Virus record (IMG/VR): IMGVR_UViG_3300020198_000018
Coordinates: 1 to 57,895 of that record
Source of the DNA: a virus
Strand: one strand, 5' to 3'
Length of the DNA stretch: 57,895 bases
Every line of letters begins with the position of its first letter. The first letter of the stretch is position 1. A model generated the notes under the pieces. That model searched no databases, was not told the origin of the DNA, and was given only the letters and a program-made list of their open reading frames with translations. The translations under genes were made by a program, and so were the position numbers. Below are positions 7,394 through 15,525 of this stretch, one piece after another.

Positions 7394-9217
7394 CTATTTT
7401 GACCAATCTATTTTTTCTACCGTAAACGGGTATTTTGCATCTTTATAGAATTTTTTTCTTTCAGTAAGGTGACGCTTCGCAAACTTACACGTGGAAGTGA
7501 TGTCCCAGATTTGTACGAAGTCTTTATCCTGTGCCTTTCTAATGCCTCTCCCAATAGATTGGATAACACGTGTAAAGCTTTTGCCGGGTTCCAACAATAC
7601 CAAATTAAAAATCCTTGGAATGTTAAGACCAACAGCAGCCACTCCATAAGTAGCAACAATAAGTTTATTGTCACTTGTTTTAACTTCATCATATTCTTCT
7701 TTCCTATCCCTTGTTTTTACTGAACCATGTATAAAAACGGAATCTTCGATTTCATTTATTATAAAATTGCCAGTGTCAAGTCTATTAACTAGAACCAACG
7801 TATTACCAGTCAATGATATTTCTTTTATCATATTGCTAATGTATTGCATTCTATTTTCATCAGTAACTAGGTATTTTAATTCATCGGAATATGCTTTAAA
7901 TTCTGGAATATCTAATAATTGTTTAATATTAACATGACACTGTGATAATACCCCAATTTCCTGCAATTCGTGTGCTTTGATGCCGCCGACTACTTGACCA
8001 AGACTAACAAAAATACTTTCGTATTCATATTTTTCTTTTGGTACAGTACCAGTTAATCCCCAACGGATTGGTGCATTACACAAGTTTTGTGTTAATAAGT
8101 TTTTCAATACATCAGCCTTTGCCATATGACAATTAGCGACAACAGCGCCGTCAACAATATAGTTATGGTCTTGTTCAATATGCAAGTTGTAAATGTTGAC
8201 TGGTTTTTTTATTTCCACCCGGTTAATTAATCTCATATAATCAGTAGATATTATCGCGTGTTTTGTATCCAACTCATCAGCGCGGACCCATCCGTCTGTT
8301 GTCAAGAATCTATGATTCCCAGTGACATTAATACTTGAGCCATTAGTAAATTCCAATTCATACATTAATTCGGTATCTGAATTAGATAAATTTATATGTT
8401 GTTTAATTACGACATCTGTTTTAAAATCGGTAGATTCTTCAGAATAATTAATTACCTTGTCACCTGGTACAATATCTTTTATTGGTTTGTACCCATCTGG
8501 GGTTAATACCTTGCTATCTCCAGAAAAACACTCATCAACAATTACGGCTTTCACATCGTTTAAAAATTCAGCCAATGTTACTATATCGTGATTATTATTT
8601 TTGCTTTTTTTGTCTAGTATGTTTAAACTTTGCCAAGTGCAAATGGTGTGTGTTTTATAAAGTTCTTTTCTATCACCATAATATACCCCGACATCCAACC
8701 CGCAATTTATAAAATCTTCTTCTGTTTGTTCAACCAATGATTTATTAGGAACAATTGTTATAGTTCTGCCATACTGTTCACAAAGTTGTGAAAGTGTTGC
8801 AGTTGTTATTGTGTTATGATGAACTATACCTTGATGGTCATAATATAGATGTGGTGCATCAATCCCAATATCATAAAACGTTGTATCTGTGATAGGTAAT
8901 ATATCAGTTACTATTTGTTGACCATCAATTGTGTCAATACTATTACCTATTTGTAAAGTATCAGCAAATACATCACCCATATTGGAGCGCAATATATGTT
9001 TATTTGCACATTTGACAATTGCGTTATTTTCTAGTGTTAGTTTAATCCCGGTAAGACCTTCTTTTTTTATAACATGATTGATCAGGGTTACCCCAGATGG
9101 GGTTGAAATATAGCATTGTAAGTCTTGTATATTAATTTCTTGATTGTGTATTAATTGCTGGTTTTTAAATTGTGCAGCTAATTCACATAACTTTCCTAGT
9201 TCTATGGTAACATCCAT
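7394..9217 (-). CDS. uvsW: UvsW helicase, C-terminal piece: split-intein C-part, helicase core, mini-intein
   Basis: A 607-residue precursor. Residues 1-135 are the C-part of a split intein ending VHHN. Extein resumes at TITTATLSQLC, the Thr completing the P-loop begun in the N-piece (GAGK/T). Residues 230-362 are a second, contiguous mini-intein inserted in the DEAH-like box (VIVDE / CHMAKA). The rest is helicase domain 2 with VNRLDTGNFI and QSIGRGIRKAQ (motif VI). Joined to the N-piece, the exteins total about 488 residues, against 503 in T4 UvsW, an ATP-dependent helicase acting in recombination and branch migration. ATG 9217 lies 9 nt after the stop of the N-piece. Two splicing events are needed for one active protein. 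Confidence 0.9.
   Translation of the reverse strand: MDVTIELGKLCELAAQFKNQQLIHNQEINIQDLQCYISTPSGVTLINHVIKKEGLTGIKLTLENNAIVKCANKHILRSNMGDVFADTLQIGNSIDTIDGQQIVTDILPITDTTFYDIGIDAPHLYYDHQGIVHHNTITTATLSQLCEQYGRTITIVPNKSLVEQTEEDFINCGLDVGVYYGDRKELYKTHTICTWQSLNILDKKSKNNNHDIVTLAEFLNDVKAVIVDECFSGDSKVLTPDGYKPIKDIVPGDKVINYSEESTDFKTDVVIKQHINLSNSDTELMYELEFTNGSSINVTGNHRFLTTDGWVRADELDTKHAIISTDYMRLINRVEIKKPVNIYNLHIEQDHNYIVDGAVVANCHMAKADVLKNLLTQNLCNAPIRWGLTGTVPKEKYEYESIFVSLGQVVGGIKAHELQEIGVLSQCHVNIKQLLDIPEFKAYSDELKYLVTDENRMQYISNMIKEISLTGNTLVLVNRLDTGNFIINEIEDSVFIHGSVKTRDRKEEYDEVKTSDNKLIVATYGVAAVGLNIPRIFNLVLLEPGKSFTRVIQSIGRGIRKAQDKDFVQIWDITSTCKFAKRHLTERKKFYKDAKYPFTVEKIDWSK
8132..8530 (-). other. Contiguous mini-intein (133 residues) in the UvsW Walker B/DEAH box
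   Basis: It starts CFSGDSKVLTPDGYKPI and ends IVDGAVVAN before +1 Cys of CHMAKA. Block A (Cys1), block B (VTGNH, a TxxH motif), block F (YNLHIEQDHNY) and the terminal Asn are all visible. The penultimate residue is Ala rather than the usual His. There is no endonuclease domain. Removing it restores VDECHMAKA. Confidence 0.88.
8813..9217 (-). other. Split intein C-part, UvsW P-loop
   Basis: 135 residues, starting MDVTIELGKLCELAAQF and ending GIVHHN before +1 Thr. It contains the helix-like ELGKLCELA segment, the STPSG turn, block B as CANKH (Ala where Thr is usual) and block F YDIGID. Partner of the N-part at 9230..9307. Confidence 0.88.
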
Positions 9218-9226
9218 GTTTTTTCT

Positions 9227-9754
9227 TTAATTATTTTTTATTAAAAAGGACCCAAACTCACTGCTGTCGTCAATCGTTATTGATAGCAAAGAATCATAGG
9301 TTTGGCATTTACCTGCCCCAGTTGCAATCTCTTGAAGACTTTGTGGATTTTCCAAAAATTTATTAATTGCGTCAACTTGATAATCCCGAAGCATGATGGC
9401 GGTGCCTTCTTCTGTGTGTCCATCGGGCCATACTTTGCCTTGGTCTGCCCAATATGTTTCGGTTACTTTATCAAATTGCAGGGTAACTGGTGTTCTTTCA
9501 TCAATGACTTCATCGATTTGTATTCCCATTTTATATAGAATTTCTAGAATTGTTTCTAATTGATTTAGAAACCCATTTCCACCTAATCCAAATAAACTTA
9601 CATATCCATCCCAGCGACCCAATTTATATGCAGGATGATACTTTGCGTATGGTATTTCGTATTTGAATGTTGCTGTCAATTTTTTTCTGGCGTCGAGTGG
9701 CAAATTTTCAAATTTTATATTTACTTCATCTTTGATAACTAATCTTACTGGCAT
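9227..9754 (-). CDS. uvsW: UvsW helicase, N-terminal piece with split-intein N-part
   Basis: 175 residues. Residues 1-149 are the UvsW N-terminus, including the N-terminal domain (KYHPAYKLGRWDGYVSLFG) and helicase Q-motif-like segment (MLRDYQVDAINKFL), ending in the P-loop start ATGAGK. From Cys150 the sequence is intein (CQTYDSLLSITIDDS), stopping after 26 intein residues. The C-piece starts 9 nt further on. No endonuclease gene separates the halves, unlike UvsX and the first two TerL breaks, so a former one may have been lost. Useless alone, since the P-loop is cut. Confidence 0.9.
   Translation of the reverse strand: MPVRLVIKDEVNIKFENLPLDARKKLTATFKYEIPYAKYHPAYKLGRWDGYVSLFGLGGNGFLNQLETILEILYKMGIQIDEVIDERTPVTLQFDKVTETYWADQGKVWPDGHTEEGTAIMLRDYQVDAINKFLENPQSLQEIATGAGKCQTYDSLLSITIDDSSEFGSFLIKNN
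9230..9307 (-). other. Split intein N-part, UvsW P-loop (26 residues)
   Basis: Starts at Cys directly after ATGAGK (CQTYDSLLSITIDDS) and ends at the stop codon after IKNN. Classical split inteins break after roughly 100 residues, so this is an atypical early split. Confidence 0.85.
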
Positions 9755-9782
9755 GTGTGCTTTTCATCCTGAAAATTATTTT

Positions 9783-10946
9783 TCACCAATTTTTTGAATA
9801 AATTAATGGTTCGTTTTTTGAATATGTTATAATCAAGTCACACCGGTTTGCATACAATAATGCTTTATTACGTAAATTAATTCCAATTGATATTATTACC
9901 ATTGGGGCCCAGTCACTGGCTAATAAAAATTTTGGTAATGTGTTTACATCAATCATACCGACATTTGTTGTTTTATCTAGCCATGAGTTATATTGGTTTT
10001 CACGAATAAACTCATTGAATATTTTACCATCTGCAGTATTTGTCACTCTAAAATAGGTACCTATCTTATCGGTTATATTGTTTTCTTTTAATGCGTTAGA
10101 TACAACTCGCATATCATCGGTCACGTTTTTAATATTACTTTTATCAAATATGAAAAGTATCGGGGTTCTTTTTAATCGAATTACACTGCTAATTAATTTA
10201 CTTAATGTTACTGTAGTATTATCTATCCAGATTTTTGGTGATGTTCTGTCAGCTAATACATCGGCAATGGTAGTATGGGTAGACGATTTATTATTAATAT
10301 CATTTTTGACAAAGTATTGATACCGTAAACTACGATCTTTAATTATTAATAAATCATCCAATGATTCCTGACCAATATCATTTATTATCACTGATTTATC
10401 TATAATATTGTCAAAGAAAAATTGTGAAGATTCAGTATTATAGTCCCACGAATTTATTATATCATAGTAAGACATAATTTCATCACTTATGGAAAATCCA
10501 TGTGGCTGCAATTTTCTAACTATGACATGTAAGTTATGTTCGGTTAGTTGTGCTTTGTAACACTTACCATTCGTGATCGTAGTCAATGTAATAATGTCAT
10601 CAATCGACGTCATTAATTTTCTAAATGAATTAGAATAGGTAGACGTAATCACGATATATCTAGTTTTTGTAGATGATACAATTTCAACAGTTTTTACATT
10701 ATCCAATTGTCTAAATTCCCGTGACCAAGTTGGATTTTTTAATGCTTCTATAATTTCAGGAATAGATTCTTGTATAATCTCTTTATTTTGTTCAATCAAA
10801 TTAATACAAAATTTGGATTGACCTTCTGTTAAGAAGCCATGGGTTTTTATTGTTGATTCTAACCCATGGAATCTAGCAAGTGTTTTGGAATCCAGCCCAG
10901 AACATCGTATTGCGATAATAGTAATGTATTGGTCAATTGTATTCAT
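9783..10946 (-). CDS. Conserved phage protein, unknown (387 residues)
   Basis: The frame is open to 10982, but that stretch runs into a perfect palindrome, so ATG 10946 (MNTIDQYITIIAIRCSGL) is preferred. A TATAAT-like sequence lies about 7 nt upstream. The N-terminal part includes FLTEGQSKFCINLIEQNKE, a segment I recall in unknown T4-like phage proteins encoded next to UvsW. The middle has a KRTPILFIFDKSNIKN strand, and the end is WAPMVIISIGINLRNKALLYANRCDLIITY. No Walker, nuclease or polymerase motif is visible. Its position between UvsW and the UvsY-like gene suggests recombination or repair; that is context only. Confidence 0.6.
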   Translation of the reverse strand: MNTIDQYITIIAIRCSGLDSKTLARFHGLESTIKTHGFLTEGQSKFCINLIEQNKEIIQESIPEIIEALKNPTWSREFRQLDNVKTVEIVSSTKTRYIVITSTYSNSFRKLMTSIDDIITLTTITNGKCYKAQLTEHNLHVIVRKLQPHGFSISDEIMSYYDIINSWDYNTESSQFFFDNIIDKSVIINDIGQESLDDLLIIKDRSLRYQYFVKNDINNKSSTHTTIADVLADRTSPKIWIDNTTVTLSKLISSVIRLKRTPILFIFDKSNIKNVTDDMRVVSNALKENNITDKIGTYFRVTNTADGKIFNEFIRENQYNSWLDKTTNVGMIDVNTLPKFLLASDWAPMVIISIGINLRNKALLYANRCDLIITYSKNEPLIYSKNW

Positions 10947-10974
10947 GTAACACATTATAAAATAATTGTAAGTA

Positions 10975-11005
10975 GAAGTCAAGTATATCTGATATACTTG
11001 ACTTC
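10975..11005. repeat. Perfect 31-bp palindrome (15-bp arms, 1-bp centre)
   Basis: Arm GAAGTCAAGTATATC (10975-10989), centre T, then its exact reverse complement (10991-11005). It lies in the gap between the UvsY-like stop (11009) and the start of 9783..10946. Neither side has a terminator T-run. It could be an operator, an mRNA processing or stability hairpin, or a cruciform. Confidence 0.85.
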
Positions 11006-11008
11006 ACA

Positions 11009-11464
11009 TTAAATAGTGGCATCTTCCATACCAGCAACACGTAATTTCACAATATTTGTGATTTGCCACTGTTTCTGGTCCAGTGCTTTAGTTATCCCCA
11101 ACCATTTATTTCTTAGTAATGCAAATTCATTCACTACTATTTCAAAATCAACCACGGATGATTCGCCATCCACAAATTTATCGCATTCTTTCTGTGTTAA
11201 GATACGGTTATATGTTTCAAGATATCGTCTGAAACAATCCGACTTTATACGACGTAATTCGATATTAAGATGTTCTAAAATTGCATCAATTTCTTGAAGT
11301 TGATTATATCTATGTTCAACGATGCCAGGCATTGCTGCCGCAGCTTTTTCTAAATTCCCAGACAACTTGCATTCGGCTGATGCATCAATTAACTGGGTTT
11401 CGTAGTAATTGATACAGTCTGGTAATTTAGTAATGTTTTTTATGATGATAGAATACCAATTCAT
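11009..11464 (-). CDS. uvsY: Possible UvsY-like recombination mediator
   Basis: 151 highly helical residues. The C-terminal half (CDKFVDGESSVVDFEI to LRNKWLGITKALDQKQWQITNIVKLRVAG) matches the pattern of UvsY ends: an acidic loop, a long helix, then a short helix ending in R-A. T4 UvsY is 137 residues and loads UvsX on gp32-coated ssDNA. UvsX, gp32 and UvsW are all nearby, as expected for this gene, and in T4 uvsY also lies near uvsW. It overlaps the stop of the small gene upstream by one base. No motif is decisive, so the name is tentative. Confidence 0.45.
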   Translation of the reverse strand: MNWYSIIIKNITKLPDCINYYETQLIDASAECKLSGNLEKAAAAMPGIVEHRYNQLQEIDAILEHLNIELRRIKSDCFRRYLETYNRILTQKECDKFVDGESSVVDFEIVVNEFALLRNKWLGITKALDQKQWQITNIVKLRVAGMEDATI

Positions 11465-11706
11465 TAAAAATCAAGTTCATTATAGTCATCGTCATCTTCG
11501 GATGATTCGTCCTCGGTTTCGAGATAATATGTAATTGCTCGATCGATAATCGAATCATTACCGGTTGCACTTTGGAAAATCCTATCAGGGACCCCGAAGT
11601 CAGCTAACATATCGATATATCGTTCTGCAACGATATCTAATTGTTTTTTTTCGATATAATCTGCAAACAGCATCCACATTTCATTAATTTGTGTCTCATT
11701 CAACAT
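11464..11706 (-). CDS. Small acidic protein following UvsX
   Basis: 80 residues from ATG 11706 (MLNETQINEMWMLFADYIEKK), chosen because AGAGGAAG lies about 9 nt upstream; the longer frame to 11760 would lie inside uvsX. It is helical with a very acidic tail (ETEDESSEDDDDYNELDF). Small proteins of this form follow uvsX in several marine T4-like phages as far as I recall; function unknown. It overlaps the uvsX end by 11 bp, so it is translationally coupled. The acidic tail recalls gp32-type protein-interaction tails, but that is speculation. Confidence 0.6.
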   Translation of the reverse strand: MLNETQINEMWMLFADYIEKKQLDIVAERYIDMLADFGVPDRIFQSATGNDSIIDRAITYYLETEDESSEDDDDYNELDF

Positions 11707-12937
11707 TTTCGACAACTTCCTCTTTTGTAGTAGTATTTGCTGGTTTATTAACAAAATCATCCATTAGTTTATCTAAACATGAATTTGTATTTTTGACCCA
11801 TTCTTTTCTGTATTGTTTAATTGTAGTACCATCCAAATAATCTGCGCGTAGACTATTACCATCTTTGGTCAACATGTGTTGAGATTCAAAAAATTCAACC
11901 ATCCCACTATATGGATTCATTCCAGTCTCATATGGTATTTTAATTTCAACTTGTTCGAATGGTTTGTTGTACCTGGTTTTCATAATCTTACATTGTGCTC
12001 TAATACCGGTAACATCACTAATTTTATTTCCGTCATCATCTTCTTTAAGTTTCAATTTACGCATTGCTACGACAATTGAACTAGCATAGATAAATCCTTG
12101 GCCGCCGGAAATTTTATCATCTGGATCGAACATATCTTGACTGGCATAACTATGATTAGTTGCTACCAAACCAACGTTCTGCGAACCGAACATATTTACA
12201 CAATTTCTAACCAATGCCGTCAATGCTTTCGGTTTTCTACCCATGTCACCTTTGAGGTCACCATCGTCAAATTGTTTAATGTCAGTTGGGGTTAATAACA
12301 TACCCAAGCTATCCACTACGAATAAAACTTTTGGTTTTTCATCTTCTGGTATGGTTTTATATTCTTTCATAAACTCACTAATTGTTTTTGCAACATCGTC
12401 GATCATTGCCATATTAAGTTTAAGAAGTTTATCTTCGTTAGTATCGACACCAACGCCCTTGAGCCATTTTTCATCCAATGCGTTTTCAGAATCAATAAGC
12501 ACTACATAAATGCCTTGTTCTTGTGCGTTTCTAATCACATTGCCAGCACAAATAAAACTTTTGCCACTATTGTGACTAGAAATTCCATCCCCCCAATACC
12601 GATGATTTGGATGTAGCACTTCAAAATCATAGCATTCCTGCGGGTCAACTGGTGCTTTGAAAATAACAGCTTCTTCACCCGACTCAGTTAAAATAACATC
12701 CCCCGGGGATAATTCATCTGCTAACACCCACCCTAAGTCAGGGGTTTGAATCATGTGGTTAGTTGCACAAATAGTATTATAGGTATCAGTACCAATATTC
12801 ACCATTGGCAATTTACCTTTGTCGAACCACCCACCGATTGATTGATACCCATCCGGTGTATCAATTTCAATATTATATTTGCCACTGTCGTATAATTCTT
12901 TTAATTCACCAACGGTGACTTTCTTTTCAACAAACAT
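11696..12937 (-). CDS. uvsX: UvsX recombinase, C-terminal piece with split-intein C-part
   Basis: 413 residues: intein C-part 1-123 (starts MFVEKKVTVGELKELYDSG, ends GISSHN), then UvsX from the second half of the P-loop (SGKSFICAGNVI). RecA-family motifs follow: VVLIDSENALDE, the Walker B strand KVLFVVDSLGMLL, and the DNA-binding loops around VGLVATNHSYASQDMF and ISGGQGFIYASSIVV. Joined to the N-piece the protein would be 355 residues (T4 UvsX 391). UvsX carries out strand exchange in recombination-dependent replication. The start has a good Shine-Dalgarno (AGGAG, 6 nt spacing). The first 11 bp overlap the end of the endonuclease gene. Confidence 0.92.
   Translation of the reverse strand: MFVEKKVTVGELKELYDSGKYNIEIDTPDGYQSIGGWFDKGKLPMVNIGTDTYNTICATNHMIQTPDLGWVLADELSPGDVILTESGEEAVIFKAPVDPQECYDFEVLHPNHRYWGDGISSHNSGKSFICAGNVIRNAQEQGIYVVLIDSENALDEKWLKGVGVDTNEDKLLKLNMAMIDDVAKTISEFMKEYKTIPEDEKPKVLFVVDSLGMLLTPTDIKQFDDGDLKGDMGRKPKALTALVRNCVNMFGSQNVGLVATNHSYASQDMFDPDDKISGGQGFIYASSIVVAMRKLKLKEDDDGNKISDVTGIRAQCKIMKTRYNKPFEQVEIKIPYETGMNPYSGMVEFFESQHMLTKDGNSLRADYLDGTTIKQYRKEWVKNTNSCLDKLMDDFVNKPANTTTKEEVVENVE
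12569..12937 (-). other. Split intein C-part, UvsX P-loop (123 residues)
   Basis: Runs from the new ATG to SHN before +1 Ser of SGKS. It includes the helix segment VTVGELKELYDSG that in the TerL inteins lies on the N-part, the DTPDGY turn, block B as CATNH (Ala in the usual Thr position) and block F YDFEVLHPNHRY. Confidence 0.88.
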
Positions 12938-14075
12938 ATTTTTCTCCTATTTTGGATAATAAATTTTTTACTGTTTCTACGGGATTTTTCCTATATTCAC
13001 TTTCCCACACTATTATTAAAGAAGAAACTAATGAATGTTGATTTATGATGTTAGTTCGCATTTCATCATATTGCCAAACATCATTAGATGTTTTTCCAAA
13101 ACATTCATAATCTTCTTCAAAAAGAATGGGATTTCTATGAAAAAAATCACCATAAAACTCTATTACTGTACCAGATTCTTTGTGATAAAAATCAACTCTG
13201 AATCCACTAATATTATATTCATAATTTTTAAATTGATAATAGCAAGTACCAAGCAGATGTTGTTCCAAACGGTTAAATAAATCTTGCGAAATTTTAGAAA
13301 ATGATTGATTTTTTTTATTTTTCATTTTCATGCAATGATCTTGATATCTGGCGGTTGCATCTTCTAATGATAGTCCCCTAGCCATATTTCCTTCAATACT
13401 AGGTCCTTTCTTTTTATTGATCATCACCTTGTCATCTGCTGTTTTAGCATCTAATGTGGCTAACCATTTTTTTAACCGAATATCATACAATCGTTTTCCT
13501 TCTTCTTCGCCATATTTTTTTACATAGTAAGCAATACCGTTAGTTGAATTCACCCGTTTCACTTCATTTCTAGCATCTTCTTCGGAATATCCCTTTCTCA
13601 TCCAAAAAACTAATGAACGAGAAGAATATATATTGGTTCCTCGCAATAGTACAACTGCTTTTGCGGCGTTGTTTTGTTGAATTTCTTTAACTTTTTCAAC
13701 TGCTTCTGCTTCTGAAAATCCTAAGCTAGTCCAATATGAATTTTTATTTTTAAAATGCTTTGTTTTACGAATACTATGATCTTGCTTAATAGCAACATAT
13801 GACCGGCCATATCTCAAAAAATAAGAATAATCACTTCCATTAAGTATTTTTTTCAATCGGTTGATTCTACCTTTATAATTATTTAAATCATATAAAATGA
13901 ATTTAGAAATAGTTTCAACCCAATCATATAAATTAGATACGGGAATTTCATCAAACAGTTTGTCAAGTCGTACTATATGATACTCGGTTATTGTTTTATC
14001 TTTTAATACTTGTTTTGCTATTTTATAATTTAAAAATTTTGTTACCTGTTTACTCATCATACTGATAAATCCCAT
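12927..14075 (-). CDS. Vsr/EDxHD-type homing endonuclease inside the split uvsX gene
   Basis: A free-standing nuclease between the two intein halves. The catalytic domain is C-terminal: an IEFYGDFFHRNP motif (Glu, Asp and His of the Vsr-like EDxHD fold) followed by the strand LIIVWESEYRKNP. The middle has repeated helix units typical of DNA-binding modules (GFSEAEAVEKVKEI, GYSEEDARNEVKRV, GLSLEDATARYQDH, each about 30 residues). The frame is open to 14120, but a GATAAATA late box at 14084-14091 makes ATG 14075 more likely. Such enzymes cut intein-free alleles so that the fractured locus spreads; target specificity here is inferred from position. Confidence 0.82.
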   Translation of the reverse strand: MGFISMMSKQVTKFLNYKIAKQVLKDKTITEYHIVRLDKLFDEIPVSNLYDWVETISKFILYDLNNYKGRINRLKKILNGSDYSYFLRYGRSYVAIKQDHSIRKTKHFKNKNSYWTSLGFSEAEAVEKVKEIQQNNAAKAVVLLRGTNIYSSRSLVFWMRKGYSEEDARNEVKRVNSTNGIAYYVKKYGEEEGKRLYDIRLKKWLATLDAKTADDKVMINKKKGPSIEGNMARGLSLEDATARYQDHCMKMKNKKNQSFSKISQDLFNRLEQHLLGTCYYQFKNYEYNISGFRVDFYHKESGTVIEFYGDFFHRNPILFEEDYECFGKTSNDVWQYDEMRTNIINQHSLVSSLIIVWESEYRKNPVETVKNLLSKIGEKYVC

Positions 14076-14083
14076 TAAAAGAA

Positions 14084-14091
14084 TATTTATC
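14084..14091 (-). promoter_or_regulatory. Late-type box GATAAATA for the uvsX homing endonuclease
   Basis: Minus-strand GATAAATA, 8 nt before ATG 14075. It would let the endonuclease be expressed late, separately from the early uvsX transcript. Confidence 0.45.
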
Positions 14092-14123
14092 AGTTGCCGG
14101 AGAGACGGGTTCAAATACAAAAA

Positions 14124-14366
14124 TTATTTTTCACTATATCGTATTTTTACTACAGCACTTTCTGGAAGGCACCCGCTTTCACCAGCAAATACGGTAACTT
14201 TCCCAAGTGGAATCCCATGTTTAAAATTACCGCTAATTTTGTAATTAAGTGCATAATTACCAGTTGAAACCCAATCCGTAGGATCATTAAATCCCACACC
14301 CAATCCCTCAATACTTTTTGTGAGGGTTTTTCTAAATTTTGTTAAATCAAAGGCTTTAGTTGCCAT
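14124..14366 (-). CDS. uvsX: UvsX recombinase, N-terminal piece with very short split-intein N-part
   Basis: 80 residues: UvsX 1-65 ending KVTVFAGESG (first half of the P-loop GESGSGKS), then intein CLPESAVVKIRYSEK and stop. The ATG has a GGAG Shine-Dalgarno 8 nt upstream, just beyond the gp32 terminator. Without trans-splicing to the 11696..12937 product it has no ATPase site. The intein part is only 15 residues, missing the helix that the TerL intein N-parts retain. Confidence 0.9.
   Translation of the reverse strand: MATKAFDLTKFRKTLTKSIEGLGVGFNDPTDWVSTGNYALNYKISGNFKHGIPLGKVTVFAGESGCLPESAVVKIRYSEK
14127..14171 (-). other. Split intein N-part, UvsX P-loop (15 residues)
   Basis: CLPESAVVKIRYSEK directly after FAGESG. 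Only block A and one strand remain. This is near the lower limit I know for natural split-intein N-fragments. Confidence 0.85.
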
Positions 14367-14385
14367 GCAAACTCTCCATGTTTTG

Positions 14386-14414
14386 AAAAAGTAGGGAGAA
14401 CAATTCTCCCTACT
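14386..14414 (-). terminator. Rho-independent terminator after gp32
   Basis: An 11-bp stem AGTAGGGAGAA/TTCTCCCTACT with a 3-nt loop, followed on the minus strand by a run of T, 13 nt after the gp32 stop. It sits between gp32 and the UvsX start and would set the gp32 : UvsX transcript ratio. Confidence 0.85.
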
Positions 14415-14426
14415 AAATGATAGTTC

Positions 14427-15410
14427 TTACTGAGCTTGATTACGATTACGTATCATCGCTAGTATATCAGCTGCTCTGTTATCACCACTTGATGTGGTAG
14501 ATTCAGTGACATTCACTGGGGCGGATGGAGTAATTGGTGTATTAGTAACTGGTGGTGTAGGAGGTACACTGACGGTTCCAGTAGTAGATTTAACTGGGTC
14601 ACCTGTTTGTTGACTCATACCAGCTGGTCTATAATATTGACCCCAGCGTCCTGTATCAAATGCCTCACCATCTACTGATGCTTCAAACATTTCTTTAATG
14701 ATTTTAAGTTCTACTTCATTAGGTTTTTTAGGCAAAAATTCTGATAAGTTATACAACCCGAACGTGGTTATAGAAGATTGTTCACCTTCACTCAATGGCC
14801 GTGAACGACGTGCCCAATTCGAGGTTGAATAATCAGCGTATCCACCTTTGCTACCTTTTTTCAAACGGAAATCAATACCGTTGATGTAATCAGTTGGAAG
14901 TTCTTCTAACTCTGGATCAACCAATGCTGAACGAATTAGTGTAAAAATTTGTGGGCCAATTACAAATCTACGAATAGGATTTTCTGGTTTCTCTTGTTCA
15001 TTCAACCCATCTTCTGTTACAAATCCTTGGAAGATATATGATTTTTTCTTCCAATATTTTCTACCCATATCTTCTAATGCTGGGTCTTTAAACCACGCAC
15101 GAACTTCTGAAAGAATTGGGCATACTGAACCATCATTATACATTTCAACGCATGGTACTTGTACTGTAACTTGTTTACTTTCAGTATCGCCTTTGATGCC
15201 AGCAAATGGCAGTTTGATCATTGCGCGTTCAACCCAAAAAAATGTATTGTTTTGATCGCCGTCTGGTAAGAATCGAAATACTGATTCTTTTCCTTCTTGA
15301 ATGTTCCAGAATGGATAGATTGAATTGTCTGAGGAGATTCTTTGTGAGCCATCTGAACCGCGTGATTCAGATTGTTTTAATTTTGCGCGGATTTCTGCTA
15401 GTGTTGCCAT
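14427..15410 (-). CDS. 32: Single-stranded DNA-binding protein gp32
   Basis: 327 residues (T4 gp32 301). It has the N-terminal LAST-like basic segment (TLAEIRAKLKQSE), the OB-fold core including SVFRFLPDGD and FFWVERAMIKLPF, and a Cys region VPCVEMYNDGSVCPI where the family holds its zinc. The long Pro/Thr/Ser tail ends in DILAMIRNRNQAQ, and this tail is less acidic than in T4. It coats ssDNA in replication, recombination and repair and recruits the gp41 loader and UvsY. It has its own consensus promoter and terminator, fitting a monocistronic, abundant product. Confidence 0.92.
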   Translation of the reverse strand: MATLAEIRAKLKQSESRGSDGSQRISSDNSIYPFWNIQEGKESVFRFLPDGDQNNTFFWVERAMIKLPFAGIKGDTESKQVTVQVPCVEMYNDGSVCPILSEVRAWFKDPALEDMGRKYWKKKSYIFQGFVTEDGLNEQEKPENPIRRFVIGPQIFTLIRSALVDPELEELPTDYINGIDFRLKKGSKGGYADYSTSNWARRSRPLSEGEQSSITTFGLYNLSEFLPKKPNEVELKIIKEMFEASVDGEAFDTGRWGQYYRPAGMSQQTGDPVKSTTGTVSVPPTPPVTNTPITPSAPVNVTESTTSSGDNRAADILAMIRNRNQAQ

Positions 15411-15461
15411 ATTATTTAATTCCCTTTAAATGCCTATATTGGACTTTATGTTTGCCTAAAT

Positions 15462-15480
15462 GATAAACATCATGTTTATC
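15462..15480. repeat. 19-bp palindrome in the gp32 leader
   Basis: GATAAACAT-C-ATGTTTATC, a perfect 9-bp inverted repeat between the promoter and the gp32 start, about 52 nt upstream of ATG. T4 gp32 is autogenously controlled through its leader, so a translational or transcriptional operator is possible. Confidence 0.7.
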
Positions 15481-15496
15481 TAACTTTAGAGTGTAT

Positions 15497-15525
15497 ATAA
15501 TACCCTAATCTATTTATCTTGTCAA
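15497..15525 (-). promoter_or_regulatory. 32: Sigma-70-type promoter for gp32: TTGACA-N17-TATTAT
   Basis: Minus strand: TTGACA (15525-15520), 17-nt spacer, TATTAT (15502-15497), about 87 nt upstream of the gp32 ATG. Both boxes and spacing are near consensus for a bacterial housekeeping promoter, consistent with early expression. Confidence 0.7.
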
